This document shows, piece after piece, positions 8,332 through 15,895 of a DNA stretch of 60,809 nt. Origin of the DNA: Pseudomonadota bacterium (lineage in GTDB: Bacteria; CALINM01). The position numbers and the translations under genes are program-made. Location: NCBI GenBank assembly GCA_026418415.1, contig JAOABK010000010.1, positions 1 through 60,809 on the forward strand, read 5' to 3'. Every line of letters begins with the position of its first letter. The first letter of the stretch is position 1. The notes under the pieces are model-generated. The model ran no database searches. It was not told the origin of the DNA and worked only from the letters and a program-made list of their open reading frames with translations.

Positions 8332-9134
8332 GAGATAGATGTGGTTTTACTTTGATAGAACTTGTTATTGTTATAGCTATTATTTCAATTCTTTCGGGTA
8401 TTATGGTACCTTTGGTGTTCAAATATTGGGATACAGAGAATAGGGAAATTACTAAAGAAAGGATGAATTTATTGAAGATGGCAATGGTAGGTGATTCAAG
8501 ACTGGTTCAAAGCGGTGTTAGAACTTCTTTTGGATATGTGGGGGAGTATGGTCAGTTACCGACAGATTTGAGCGAGTTAGTTAGTTTTGGAACACTTGAT
8601 TTACACAATGAAAATTATAAAAAAGATGCCTGGGGGAACAATTTTATCTATACATATGTTTATAATGATAGTGGTAAAATAAGCTCCGCTAAAATAATAA
8701 GTACAGGTTCAGATAGTAAATTAGGCACATCGGATGATTTAGAGATAGTTATTGATGAAAAAGAAGTTTTTCCAACAAATAATGTATTAAGTAAAATCGA
8801 TATTTTTTTGAATGCTCCTCCTCAAAACACTTTAACTTATTTTTTAAAGGTTACAGCTGAAACTAAATCTGGAATTACAAGTTGTTGTAAACCAATAAAT
8901 ATTTTAGGTAGTTCTGGTAACAATGCAACTCATTATACGAGCGATCTTCAATGTGTTTTCGATGAATACTTGCCTATTGGAGTTTCTGTTTTCTCTCTTG
9001 AGGCATATAGTGACAATGATTGTAGGTATAGAATTCCACAACAAGCATCAGAGCAAAGTTTTGTTGTTGTTGGAGATAGAATTGGTAATATAACTATTAG
9101 TCAGAAAATTTATATTCACTGGGAGATTTTGTGA
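8328..9134 (+). CDS. Second pseudopilin, GspG-like, with C-terminal extension
   Basis: This 268-residue protein starts MRDRCG/FTLIELVIVIAII, a very short prepilin leader with the conserved Glu5. A GspG-like KDAWGNNFIYTY motif (near residues 100-112) and a calcium-site-like STGSDSKLGTSDDLE segment follow. About 110 further residues contain four Cys (C186, C187, C209, C232), possibly forming disulfides in the periplasm. It may be a minor pseudopilin or tip protein. It overlaps the platform gene and the next gene by 4 bases each. Confidence 0.78.
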   Translation: MRDRCGFTLIELVIVIAIISILSGIMVPLVFKYWDTENREITKERMNLLKMAMVGDSRLVQSGVRTSFGYVGEYGQLPTDLSELVSFGTLDLHNENYKKDAWGNNFIYTYVYNDSGKISSAKIISTGSDSKLGTSDDLEIVIDEKEVFPTNNVLSKIDIFLNAPPQNTLTYFLKVTAETKSGITSCCKPINILGSSGNNATHYTSDLQCVFDEYLPIGVSVFSLEAYSDNDCRYRIPQQASEQSFVVVGDRIGNITISQKIYIHWEIL

Positions 9135-10555
9135 GAGAATATTATTTTGACTTGAGAAGTGGTGATTTAAAAATTATAGTCATTGATAATAAAGATATCA
9201 TCTATTCAACTTATTTAGAGAATATATTTCTTCAAGACAGAGAAGAAATCAAAAAAATCTTTAAAGAAATTAGAGAAAATACCGGACATTATCCAAGTTT
9301 GATAAATTTGATACTTCCCGATGAAGAATTTACATTAATGGAAGTTCTAATTCCGAAAATATCAGATGAAGATACAATTAAATTAATAAGAAAGAGGCTT
9401 GAGAGTGAATTAAATACAAAGGATTTAAGTTTTTATCATAGTTTTTTGAGAGAGGAGGAAAATGGCAGGTTATTTTTGGTTCAGGCGATAAAGGCTGATA
9501 GATTGAAATATTATGAAAGTTTATTTAAAAGTTTTAAAACAAAGATTTGTCGAGTTGTTAGTGGTTTAGTCTTAAACTTTGCTATTACAGAGAGATTAAC
9601 CTTAAAGGAAGAAAAACCGAAGATAATTGTAGAAATTGAAAAGGGATCAATATATATATTTTTAGCTTCGAAGGGTAATATTTTAAAATACCAACAATTT
9701 TCTATACCTAAAATTAATCTGGATGAGAAAACTGACTTAGAAATAACAAAAGATAGACTTATTAAGAAGCAGATATATTTAATCACAGATTACTTATATA
9801 ATTTTAATCTTAATGTTAATCAGGAAATGCCCGAATCAATCGCGGATTCTTTTATAATTTATGGGTCTGCTTTATATGTATATGAAGGGCTTGATCTTGC
9901 TTTTTATGATGCCCTAAATCAAAATATTCAAATCTATCAAGAAAAGATTGGACTGGAAAAAAGTTTAGGAATTTATATTACCTTGTATTTATATTCTGAA
10001 TTTAACAAGGAAGAGTTTTTTAACTTTATAATCAAAAGACAATATAAAGATATTCTTATTAATGTCTTGGAGTCAAAGGCAGTTGCATATACTCTGATTA
10101 TTTGTTTCGTATTGTTAGTTGCCTTTTTTGAATATCAAAATTTTTTGTATAAAAGGGAATTATCAAATAAGAAGAATGAACTTGAAGCATTCAATAGCAA
10201 ACTTAAAATTATTGATGAAGAAAAAGAAACGCTAATAAGAATTAAGCAGGGAAGAGTGCCGATGTATAATGTTTTAAAGGAGCTTGGCAATAGCTTACCA
10301 GATAATATTTTTCTTGAAAAACTTGTATACACGAGAAGCGAGGCACAAAAAAAGAACCTCTTGGAGTTAACCTACAATATTCCTTGGGGGAAAGATCTTT
10401 CTGATAAAAGGGTGATAACTCACATAAGAGATATTTTCAATAGATTAAGTGGGATTAAAGTTTATGGTGAGCCAAGCTTGTCTAATAAAACGATAGAAAA
10501 GAAAAATTATTTAGTTATAAAAATAAATTATGAGTTGGAAGGCTATGTCAAATAA
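9131..10555 (+). CDS. PilM-PilN-like (GspL-like) fused assembly protein
   Basis: The 474-residue product has an N-terminal cytoplasmic part (residues 1-310) with an actin-like, PilM/GspL-type feel, including a run of beta-alpha segments and the EVLIPKISDEDTIKLI stretch. One TM helix lies at about residues 316-336, followed by a coiled-coil-like segment and a PilN-like periplasmic ferredoxin-like domain. The combination resembles GspL, or PilM fused to PilN. The start is GTG, overlapping the pseudopilin stop by 4 bases. Identification rests mainly on topology and on its place before PilO-, PilP- and secretin-like genes. Confidence 0.68.
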   Translation: MREYYFDLRSGDLKIIVIDNKDIIYSTYLENIFLQDREEIKKIFKEIRENTGHYPSLINLILPDEEFTLMEVLIPKISDEDTIKLIRKRLESELNTKDLSFYHSFLREEENGRLFLVQAIKADRLKYYESLFKSFKTKICRVVSGLVLNFAITERLTLKEEKPKIIVEIEKGSIYIFLASKGNILKYQQFSIPKINLDEKTDLEITKDRLIKKQIYLITDYLYNFNLNVNQEMPESIADSFIIYGSALYVYEGLDLAFYDALNQNIQIYQEKIGLEKSLGIYITLYLYSEFNKEEFFNFIIKRQYKDILINVLESKAVAYTLIICFVLLVAFFEYQNFLYKRELSNKKNELEAFNSKLKIIDEEKETLIRIKQGRVPMYNVLKELGNSLPDNIFLEKLVYTRSEAQKKNLLELTYNIPWGKDLSDKRVITHIRDIFNRLSGIKVYGEPSLSNKTIEKKNYLVIKINYELEGYVK

Positions 10556-11012
10556 AGGCAAATTAATTTTCATTATTTTAATTACAATTTTTGTTTACAT
10601 ATATTTTAGAATGGGAACTATTTCAAATTTAAAAAATAATTTAGATGGAATAGACCGAAAAATAAAAGAAGCGAGTTTTAAAGTTAAAGAATTTGAAAAT
10701 ATGAATAAAGAATTTATATATATAGATGCGGTTAGTTTTATTGAGAAAGTAATTGAAATTTCTAAGCAGGAGAAGATTGAAAATATTAATATAACAAATA
10801 AGACAAGGGGGATAGGAGAAAGGAAAGATAAAAATGTTTATAAGAATACAATCTTTATTAACATTGAAGATGATTATAGAAAGACAGCAGAGTTTATAAG
10901 AGAGTTATTTAATCTAAATTACAACTTTACCATAAGTAAAATAGAAATGATGTCGTCTAATAAATTAGTAAAGACTGTCATTACTGTAGAACTTTTATTA
11001 AAGGGAAACTAA
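10545..11012 (+). CDS. PilO/GspM-like inner-membrane assembly protein
   Basis: This is a bitopic protein of about 155 residues: a short cytoplasmic tail, one TM helix right after the N-terminus (residues about 6-22), a coiled-coil-like region and a small mixed alpha/beta periplasmic domain. That is the PilO/GspM layout, and the gene sits between the PilMN-like fusion and the PilP-like gene. Two in-frame ATGs are possible, 10530 and 10545. I prefer 10545, which has GGAAGG just upstream, though the spacing is short. Either way it overlaps the preceding gene. Sequence identity to named families is not obvious. Confidence 0.62.
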   Translation: MSNKGKLIFIILITIFVYIYFRMGTISNLKNNLDGIDRKIKEASFKVKEFENMNKEFIYIDAVSFIEKVIEISKQEKIENINITNKTRGIGERKDKNVYKNTIFINIEDDYRKTAEFIRELFNLNYNFTISKIEMMSSNKLVKTVITVELLLKGN

Positions 11013-11013
11013 G

Positions 11014-11436
11014 ATGTTAAAGAAATTTTTAATTATTATTATTTTTGTCTTAGTTGCTACAATTTTTATTTATTTTTTAAATTTTTACTTAAAGAAAAAT
11101 ATCAAGAATACGAATTTATATGGTAAGGTTGTTAGTAAAACAAATAACATAAATTCTCAATTTGTTAAGATTGAAAGAGATAGAGCAAACTGGAAAAGAA
11201 ACCCCTTTTCACATAAAAATAACGAAAGGACTGGAATAATACAAACGACAGTTTTAGAAGAAGAAATAAACATAAATGTAGAGGCGATAGTTACAGGTCA
11301 TAAAAACTATGCTATTGTTAATGGAAAGATTATTAGAGTAGGTGATAAAATTGGGGGATACAAAGTTGAATCAATTCAAAAACATAAAATAATATTTTCA
11401 AAAAATGGAAATAAGAAAGAGGTATATATCTATTAG
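11014..11436 (+). CDS. PilP/GspC-like periplasmic connector
   Basis: This 140-residue protein has an N-terminal TM anchor (residues about 4-24), a low-complexity linker and a compact C-terminal beta domain (residues about 90-140). That domain carries a NYAIVNGKIIRVGDKIGGYKV-type pattern, seen in PilP and in the homology region of GspC. Such proteins bridge the inner-membrane PilMNO/GspLM complex to the secretin. AAGGG precedes the ATG. It lies one base after the PilO-like stop. Confidence 0.62.
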   Translation: MLKKFLIIIIFVLVATIFIYFLNFYLKKNIKNTNLYGKVVSKTNNINSQFVKIERDRANWKRNPFSHKNNERTGIIQTTVLEEEININVEAIVTGHKNYAIVNGKIIRVGDKIGGYKVESIQKHKIIFSKNGNKKEVYIY

Positions 11437-11446
11437 GAGGTTTTTT

Positions 11447-13075
11447 GTGAAAGGGAAATTTATTTTATTATTCTTTCTAATATCACTGTGGGGATGTAGT
11501 GTTTCAAGGATTGCAAATATTGAAGATACAATGGTTTTAAAGGTTGAAAAGCCTCTTCCTGAGGACAATTTAATTGATAAGAGTAATGATAAGGAAATAA
11601 TAAAGAAAGTGGACCTGCCGGAGAAAAAATATTCCCTAAGTGTAAAAGATAAAGATATAAGAGAAATATTATTACTTCTTTCTAAAGAGACAGGAATAAC
11701 TATTGTCCCTAATAAAGATGTTGAGGGTAAAATAACAATTGACATTAGTGAAAAACCCCTTGATTTCATACTAAATGCAATAACAAAGCCTCTTGGTTAC
11801 TCTTACTTTTTTGAAGATGGATTAATAAGGGTTGGTAAACAGGAATTAGTTACTAAAATCTTTTATCTTAATTACATAAAGGATAAAAGAACATCAACGA
11901 GTTCTATGAATGCTGCTATCTCTTCAGGCAGCAGTAGTTCAGGGGTTGCATCTTCAACAATTAGTTTAAATGTATCTACTGGAGGTTCTACTGGCAGTGG
12001 TTCAGGTGGATCATCAACAAGCCAACAGGGGAGTGTAAATGTAACGACTTCCGGTACAACAGATTTTTGGAGTGAAGTAATAAAAGGATTAGAGGTTATC
12101 GTTTTTGGTGAAGCCCATACTTCAGGAGAAAGATCAGATAAAGGTTATAGCAGGGCAGATAAATTCGGGAGGAAATTAATAATAAATGAATTGGCTGGTA
12201 TTGTTTATGTTACTGATTATAATGATAATATTGTAAAAATAGAAAAGTTTTTAAATGAATTAGAGAGATCTGTAAAGCGTCAGGTATTGATACAGGCGCA
12301 TATTATTGAGGTCTCTTTAAATGACTCATTTTCTTATGGAATAGACTGGAGTTTATTATTAGGATCTGGTATTGGAGATAGTGGGCAACTACTTAGGCTT
12401 TCCCAATCTCTTGTCCCAACTGTTCCTTCAAAAGTATTTCAGGCAGATTTAACAAAAAACAAATTTAGTGCTCTTTTAGACGCTATGAAAGAACAGGGAC
12501 AGGTAAATATACTTTCAAGTCCTAAAATATCAACCTTGAACAATCAAAGAGCAGTTATAAAACTTACGACAAAAGAAGTTTCTTGGATAACTAATACGAC
12601 CTTCAATGCAGAAGGTAAGTTGCTTCTAAAATATACAACTCCTCAAGTAGATGAAGTTGGCATTTTTCTTGATGTAACACCTCAAATATCAGGAGATGGA
12701 AAAATTACAATGCAAATACATCCAAGCATATCAGAGAAAACAAAAGTATCTGTATCTCCAGATGGAAGCAGTACAAAACCTATAATAGATACAAGAGAAG
12801 TTGATACCCTGATCGATGTGATGAATGGACAGACAATTGTAATTGCCGGTTTAATTGTGGACAAAATTATAGAAACTACAAGAAGTGTTCCATTCCTTTC
12901 AGAACTACCAATTGTTGGAAACTTTTTTAAATATGTTAATCAAGAGAAGAAAAAATCGGAGTTAGTAATAATGTTGACTCCCTATATACTTGATTCAAGC
13001 AATATTGAAGTTATCAACCAACAAGAACAGGAAAGAATAAAAAAAATTGGTAGGCCCTTTCAAAAAATGCCGTAA
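11447..13075 (+). CDS. Secretin lipoprotein (PilQ/MshL/GspD family)
   Basis: This forms the outer-membrane gate for the pilus or secretion system. I chose GTG 11447 because AGGAGG (11435-11440) lies six bases before it. That start gives a lipoprotein signal with lipobox LWGC (Cys17) and removes overlap with the previous gene; the in-frame ATG at 11405 has no ribosome site. Visible parts: an N-domain (residues about 60-140), a Ser/Gly/Thr-rich linker (about 155-205), then the secretin barrel with VLIQAHIIEVSLND, ILSSPKISTLNNQ and VPFLSELPIVGNFF. It is 542 residues long. The linker and lipobox resemble MshL more than PilQ. It is the last gene of the operon. Confidence 0.9.
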   Translation: MKGKFILLFFLISLWGCSVSRIANIEDTMVLKVEKPLPEDNLIDKSNDKEIIKKVDLPEKKYSLSVKDKDIREILLLLSKETGITIVPNKDVEGKITIDISEKPLDFILNAITKPLGYSYFFEDGLIRVGKQELVTKIFYLNYIKDKRTSTSSMNAAISSGSSSSGVASSTISLNVSTGGSTGSGSGGSSTSQQGSVNVTTSGTTDFWSEVIKGLEVIVFGEAHTSGERSDKGYSRADKFGRKLIINELAGIVYVTDYNDNIVKIEKFLNELERSVKRQVLIQAHIIEVSLNDSFSYGIDWSLLLGSGIGDSGQLLRLSQSLVPTVPSKVFQADLTKNKFSALLDAMKEQGQVNILSSPKISTLNNQRAVIKLTTKEVSWITNTTFNAEGKLLLKYTTPQVDEVGIFLDVTPQISGDGKITMQIHPSISEKTKVSVSPDGSSTKPIIDTREVDTLIDVMNGQTIVIAGLIVDKIIETTRSVPFLSELPIVGNFFKYVNQEKKKSELVIMLTPYILDSSNIEVINQQEQERIKKIGRPFQKMP

Positions 13076-13107
13076 TAAATTTGATATTTTTTTCTGACTG
13101 TGAAGTT

Positions 13108-13116
13108 TGGTATAAT
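13108..13116 (+). promoter_or_regulatory. Extended -10 promoter for the SGNH hydrolase gene
   Basis: TG-g-TATAAT is a perfect extended -10. No clear -35 hexamer is visible. The predicted start near 13123 lies downstream of the in-frame codon at 13081, so translation must begin later, at 13165. The leader contains AAGGAGGAG at 13143-13150. Confidence 0.6.
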
Positions 13117-13164
13117 ACCATCAATTTTAAAACCAAATTTATAAGGAGGAGTTGTATTTTCTTT

Positions 13165-13761
13165 ATGTTGGAACGTGTAAAAGAGAAATTGAGAAAGGGA
13201 GAAAAAATTGTTTTCGTAGCCTTTGGAGATTCTATTACAGAGGGGTATGGAGTAGAAGAAGGGTGGCCTGAAAAGCTCGTTAAAGAGCTTAAAAGCAAAT
13301 ATCCTAATTCTGAAATAGAATTGATTAATAAGGGCAAAGCAGGTGATACCATCGAGGAGTCATTATGTAGGTTTGAGGCAGATGTATTGTCCTATGAGCC
13401 TGATCTTGTTACTATAAATTTTGGCATAAATGACGCAATGAACGGGGTTAATCTCAGTGATTTTGAAAAACAATTAAAAGAATTAATACAAACGATTAAA
13501 AATAAGACAAATAGCGATATAATCGTAATTTCATCGGAAGTTTTAGAAGATGAAACTGCAGATGCAACTGCAAGAAAATATTATGACAAACTTCAGAAGG
13601 TAAGCAGAGAAGAAAAGGTGGCTTTTGTGGATATTCATAGAATTTGGCAACAAAAACTTAGATCTGGTGTCGATTTATCCTCATTACTTATACCTGGATT
13701 AGACCATCCAAATGAAGAGGGGTATAAGATTTTCGCAAAGGCTATTTCCGAGTTATTTTAA
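13165..13761 (+). CDS. SGNH/GDSL-family hydrolase
   Basis: This is a serine esterase or lipase-like enzyme of 198 residues. Block I reads FGDSITEGYG with the nucleophile Ser, block III FGINDAMNG with the oxyanion Asn, and block V GLDHPNEEGY with the catalytic Asp/His. The start at 13165 is placed by the promoter at 13108-13116. AAGGAGG lies somewhat far upstream (about 14 bases). Without a signal peptide it is probably cytoplasmic. The substrate cannot be told from sequence; TesA-like thioesterase/lysophospholipase activity is typical of the family. Confidence 0.82.
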   Translation: MLERVKEKLRKGEKIVFVAFGDSITEGYGVEEGWPEKLVKELKSKYPNSEIELINKGKAGDTIEESLCRFEADVLSYEPDLVTINFGINDAMNGVNLSDFEKQLKELIQTIKNKTNSDIIVISSEVLEDETADATARKYYDKLQKVSREEKVAFVDIHRIWQQKLRSGVDLSSLLIPGLDHPNEEGYKIFAKAISELF

Positions 13762-13769
13762 ACTTTTTG

Positions 13770-14255
13770 ATGTCACAAGAAATAAAGAATAAAGCATTTG
13801 TAGTCGATACAATGCTTGGCAGGCTTGCTAAATGGTTAAGAATGTTTGGATTCGATGTCCTCTATAATCCCAACTTTGATGATGAAACAATAATTTATAT
13901 TGGACGAAAAGAAAATAGAATAATTATAACAAAAGATAAGAGATTATCAGATAGTATAGCAAAAGCAGGTCTAAAATATATATTTATTGAAGATAATGAT
14001 TATCGTTCTCAATTAAAAAAAATAATAAACTTGCTAAATATAAAGATAGAGGATATCTCATTGTTTAGCAGGTGTGTGAGATGTAATTCAATATTAAAAG
14101 ACGTAAAGAAAGAAGAAGTTGAAGGACTTGTTCCAGAATTTATTTTCCATACCAAAATGACTTTTAGTAACTGTGAGACTTGCGGAAAGATATACTGGAG
14201 TGGAAGCCATTTAAATAGAATTGAAAATTTAGTCAAAGACCTTTTTAAAAAATAA
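13770..14255 (+). CDS. Mut7-C RNase domain protein
   Basis: This 161-residue protein matches the Mut7-C family: a PIN-like fold starting FVVDTMLGRLAKWLRMFGFDV, with acidic residues (D in VVDTML, then TKDKRLSD), followed by a C-terminal zinc ribbon with CVRC (near residue 108) and CETCG (near 136). The family is predicted to be a ribonuclease; the biological substrate is unknown. The gene begins 8 bases after the hydrolase gene and its stop codon overlaps the terminator stem. A TTG three bases earlier is an alternative start. Confidence 0.8.
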   Translation: MSQEIKNKAFVVDTMLGRLAKWLRMFGFDVLYNPNFDDETIIYIGRKENRIIITKDKRLSDSIAKAGLKYIFIEDNDYRSQLKKIINLLNIKIEDISLFSRCVRCNSILKDVKKEEVEGLVPEFIFHTKMTFSNCETCGKIYWSGSHLNRIENLVKDLFKK

Positions 14256-14277
14256 AACCCGGGAAAACCCGGGTTTT
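14254..14277. terminator. Bidirectional Rho-independent terminator
   Basis: A perfect 10-bp stem (AAAACCCGGG / CCCGGGTTTT) encloses an AAAA loop. A T-rich tract follows on the + strand (ATTTTTTATTT), and an A-rich tract on the other side serves the - strand. It separates the convergent Mut7-C and cytochrome genes. Confidence 0.9.
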
Positions 14278-14282
14278 ATTTT

Positions 14283-14792
14283 TTATTTCTTCTTAGGTGC
14301 AGTCGCTGGAGCTGATGCTGGTGCTGCCTCTGCTCTTACAGCAGGAGCCTGTGCGGGATGACAATAGGCACAGAACTTACCTAAATCTTTACCACCCTTT
14401 GTATCAAGTATAAGATACTTATAGTTTGGATTGGAAGGATGGGGATCGTGACAGCTTGTGCATGTGAATATGCCTTCTGCACTTAAATTTGTTGGTGGTA
14501 CTTTTGCCTTTTTAGGTGTTACGCCTACTGGATGGGTCTTATGCATTTCCACGGGCATAATTCCTACATTTTTGTTGTGGCAGCCAAGACAGAAAGCGTC
14601 AACACCTTTTACTGGTTCACCAGTAAGATATTTTTCTCCTGTGGCGGCAACTGCAGCAAGTTTAGGAGCCTTAGCCTGATGAACGCTGTGACACTCAATA
14701 CAATTTTCATCATGAGGTCCGAATGCATATCCATTGTTCGCAATAATAAACATTAAAGCTACAAAAGAAAGAATAATAAGTTTTTTCATCAT
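14283..14792 (-). CDS. Secreted tetraheme cytochrome c
   Basis: This 169-residue protein has a signal peptide (residues 1-23, ending GYA) and four CxxCH heme sites: C31-H35, C68-H72, C111-H115 and C141-H145. Extra His residues (H27, H38, H84, H87, H118) could supply distal ligands. The C-terminus is an Ala/Pro-rich tail ending in three Lys. It should act as a periplasmic electron carrier; the spacing does not match classic cytochrome c3. The gene is monocistronic with GGGGAGGTG before two adjacent ATGs. A TTGACA -35 (reverse complement at 14846-14851) is visible, but the -10 is weak. Confidence 0.9.
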   Translation of the reverse strand: MMKKLIILSFVALMFIIANNGYAFGPHDENCIECHSVHQAKAPKLAAVAATGEKYLTGEPVKGVDAFCLGCHNKNVGIMPVEMHKTHPVGVTPKKAKVPPTNLSAEGIFTCTSCHDPHPSNPNYKYLILDTKGGKDLGKFCAYCHPAQAPAVRAEAAPASAPATAPKKK

Positions 14793-14864
14793 TTCACCTC
14801 CCCTATGTTTTTAATTTTTTTTAAGTTAATTATTCTTAAGAATTTTGTCAATAAAAATTTGAGG

Positions 14865-14893
14865 TTGACTTGTCTTTATCAATTTGATTTTAT
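14865..14893 (+). promoter_or_regulatory. Candidate sigma-70 promoter of fabH
   Basis: TTGACT (14865-14870) is followed 17 bases later by TTTTAT (14888-14893) within a longer TA run, so the exact -10 is uncertain. The leader before the ATG at 14909 would be under 15 bases, with only a weak GGG as ribosome site. Confidence 0.4.
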
Positions 14894-14908
14894 ATATATT
14901 GGGCTGAT

Positions 14909-15895
14909 ATGAGGAGAGTTGCTATTGTTGGAACGGGATCCTATGTTCCAAACAAAAGGCTTACTAATTTTGACTTAGAAAAAATCATTGATACAACAGA
15001 TGAATGGATTTATACAAGAACTGGCATTAAAGAACGAAGAATTGCTGATAAAAATGAAGCAACTTCAGATCTTTGTAAAATAGCCTGTGAAAGGGCTTTA
15101 AAAACAGCAGGAATTAAGCCAAATAAAATCGATTTAATAATACTTGCGACAATAACGCCAGATACCCATTGTCCTTCTGGCGCCAATTGGTTAGAGGCAA
15201 AATTAGGTTGCGAACATGCGGTATCCTTTGATATCACCGCTGCTTGCACAGGTTTTATATTTGCACTCCATGTAGCTGAAAAACTAATTTTTTCTGGGGC
15301 TTATAAAAATGTTCTCGTTGTTGCTGGCGAAGTAATGTCTCGCGTTGTAAATTGGGAGGATAGAGAGAGTTGTATTTTATGGGGTGATGGCGCTGGCGCT
15401 GTTGTGCTTACTGAGTCAAACATAGGCGCTGAATTAAGGTCAACCCATGTTCATACCGAAGGCAAAAGTGGTGGAACACTTCTTATGCCCGGTGGAGGTT
15501 CAAAAACAACACCTATATCCCACGAATCAGTTCATATGAAACTTCATTATCTTAGGATGATAGAGGCAAATAAATCTTTTAAAGTAGCGGTTACCAAGTT
15601 TGTAGAAGCTGTAAAAGAGGCAGTTGAGTTTAATGGTTATGATATAAAGGATATAGACTGGATAATTCCCCATCAAGCCAATAAGAGGATTCTTCAAGCA
15701 ATGGCTGAAAAACTTGATTTTCCTCTTGAGAGGGTTTATTTGACTATTGAAAAATATGGCAATATATCTTCAGCAAGTGTTGCAATTGCTTTAGATGAAG
15801 CAGTAAGAAGTGGTAGTGTGAAGAGAGATGATATTGTTGTGTTAACTGCTTTTGGTGGTGGACTTACATGGGGAAGTGCTCTAATTAGGTGGTAA
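14909..15895 (+). CDS. fabH: Beta-ketoacyl-ACP synthase III
   Basis: FabH condenses acetyl-CoA with malonyl-ACP to start fatty acid synthesis. The full catalytic triad is present: C113 in DITAACTGF, H255 in WIIPHQANKR and N285 in EKYGNISSAS. The N-terminus VGTGSYVPNKRLTN and the TRTGIKERRIA segment are typical. Length (328) is normal. It stands alone, not in a fab cluster. It converges directly on the acyl-CoA dehydrogenase gene with no spacer, which makes coordinated lipid roles plausible but unproven. Confidence 0.95.
   Translation: MRRVAIVGTGSYVPNKRLTNFDLEKIIDTTDEWIYTRTGIKERRIADKNEATSDLCKIACERALKTAGIKPNKIDLIILATITPDTHCPSGANWLEAKLGCEHAVSFDITAACTGFIFALHVAEKLIFSGAYKNVLVVAGEVMSRVVNWEDRESCILWGDGAGAVVLTESNIGAELRSTHVHTEGKSGGTLLMPGGGSKTTPISHESVHMKLHYLRMIEANKSFKVAVTKFVEAVKEAVEFNGYDIKDIDWIIPHQANKRILQAMAEKLDFPLERVYLTIEKYGNISSASVAIALDEAVRSGSVKRDDIVVLTAFGGGLTWGSALIRW

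Noticed and set aside
11405-11446. Upstream ATG for the secretin
   Set aside because: No ribosome site, overlap with the PilP-like gene and a spoiled lipoprotein signal; GTG 11447 has AGGAGG in the right place.
14834-14843. Palindrome TTCTTAAGAA between cytochrome and fabH
   Set aside because: Could be an operator, but a 10-base palindrome in such AT-rich DNA is likely by chance.
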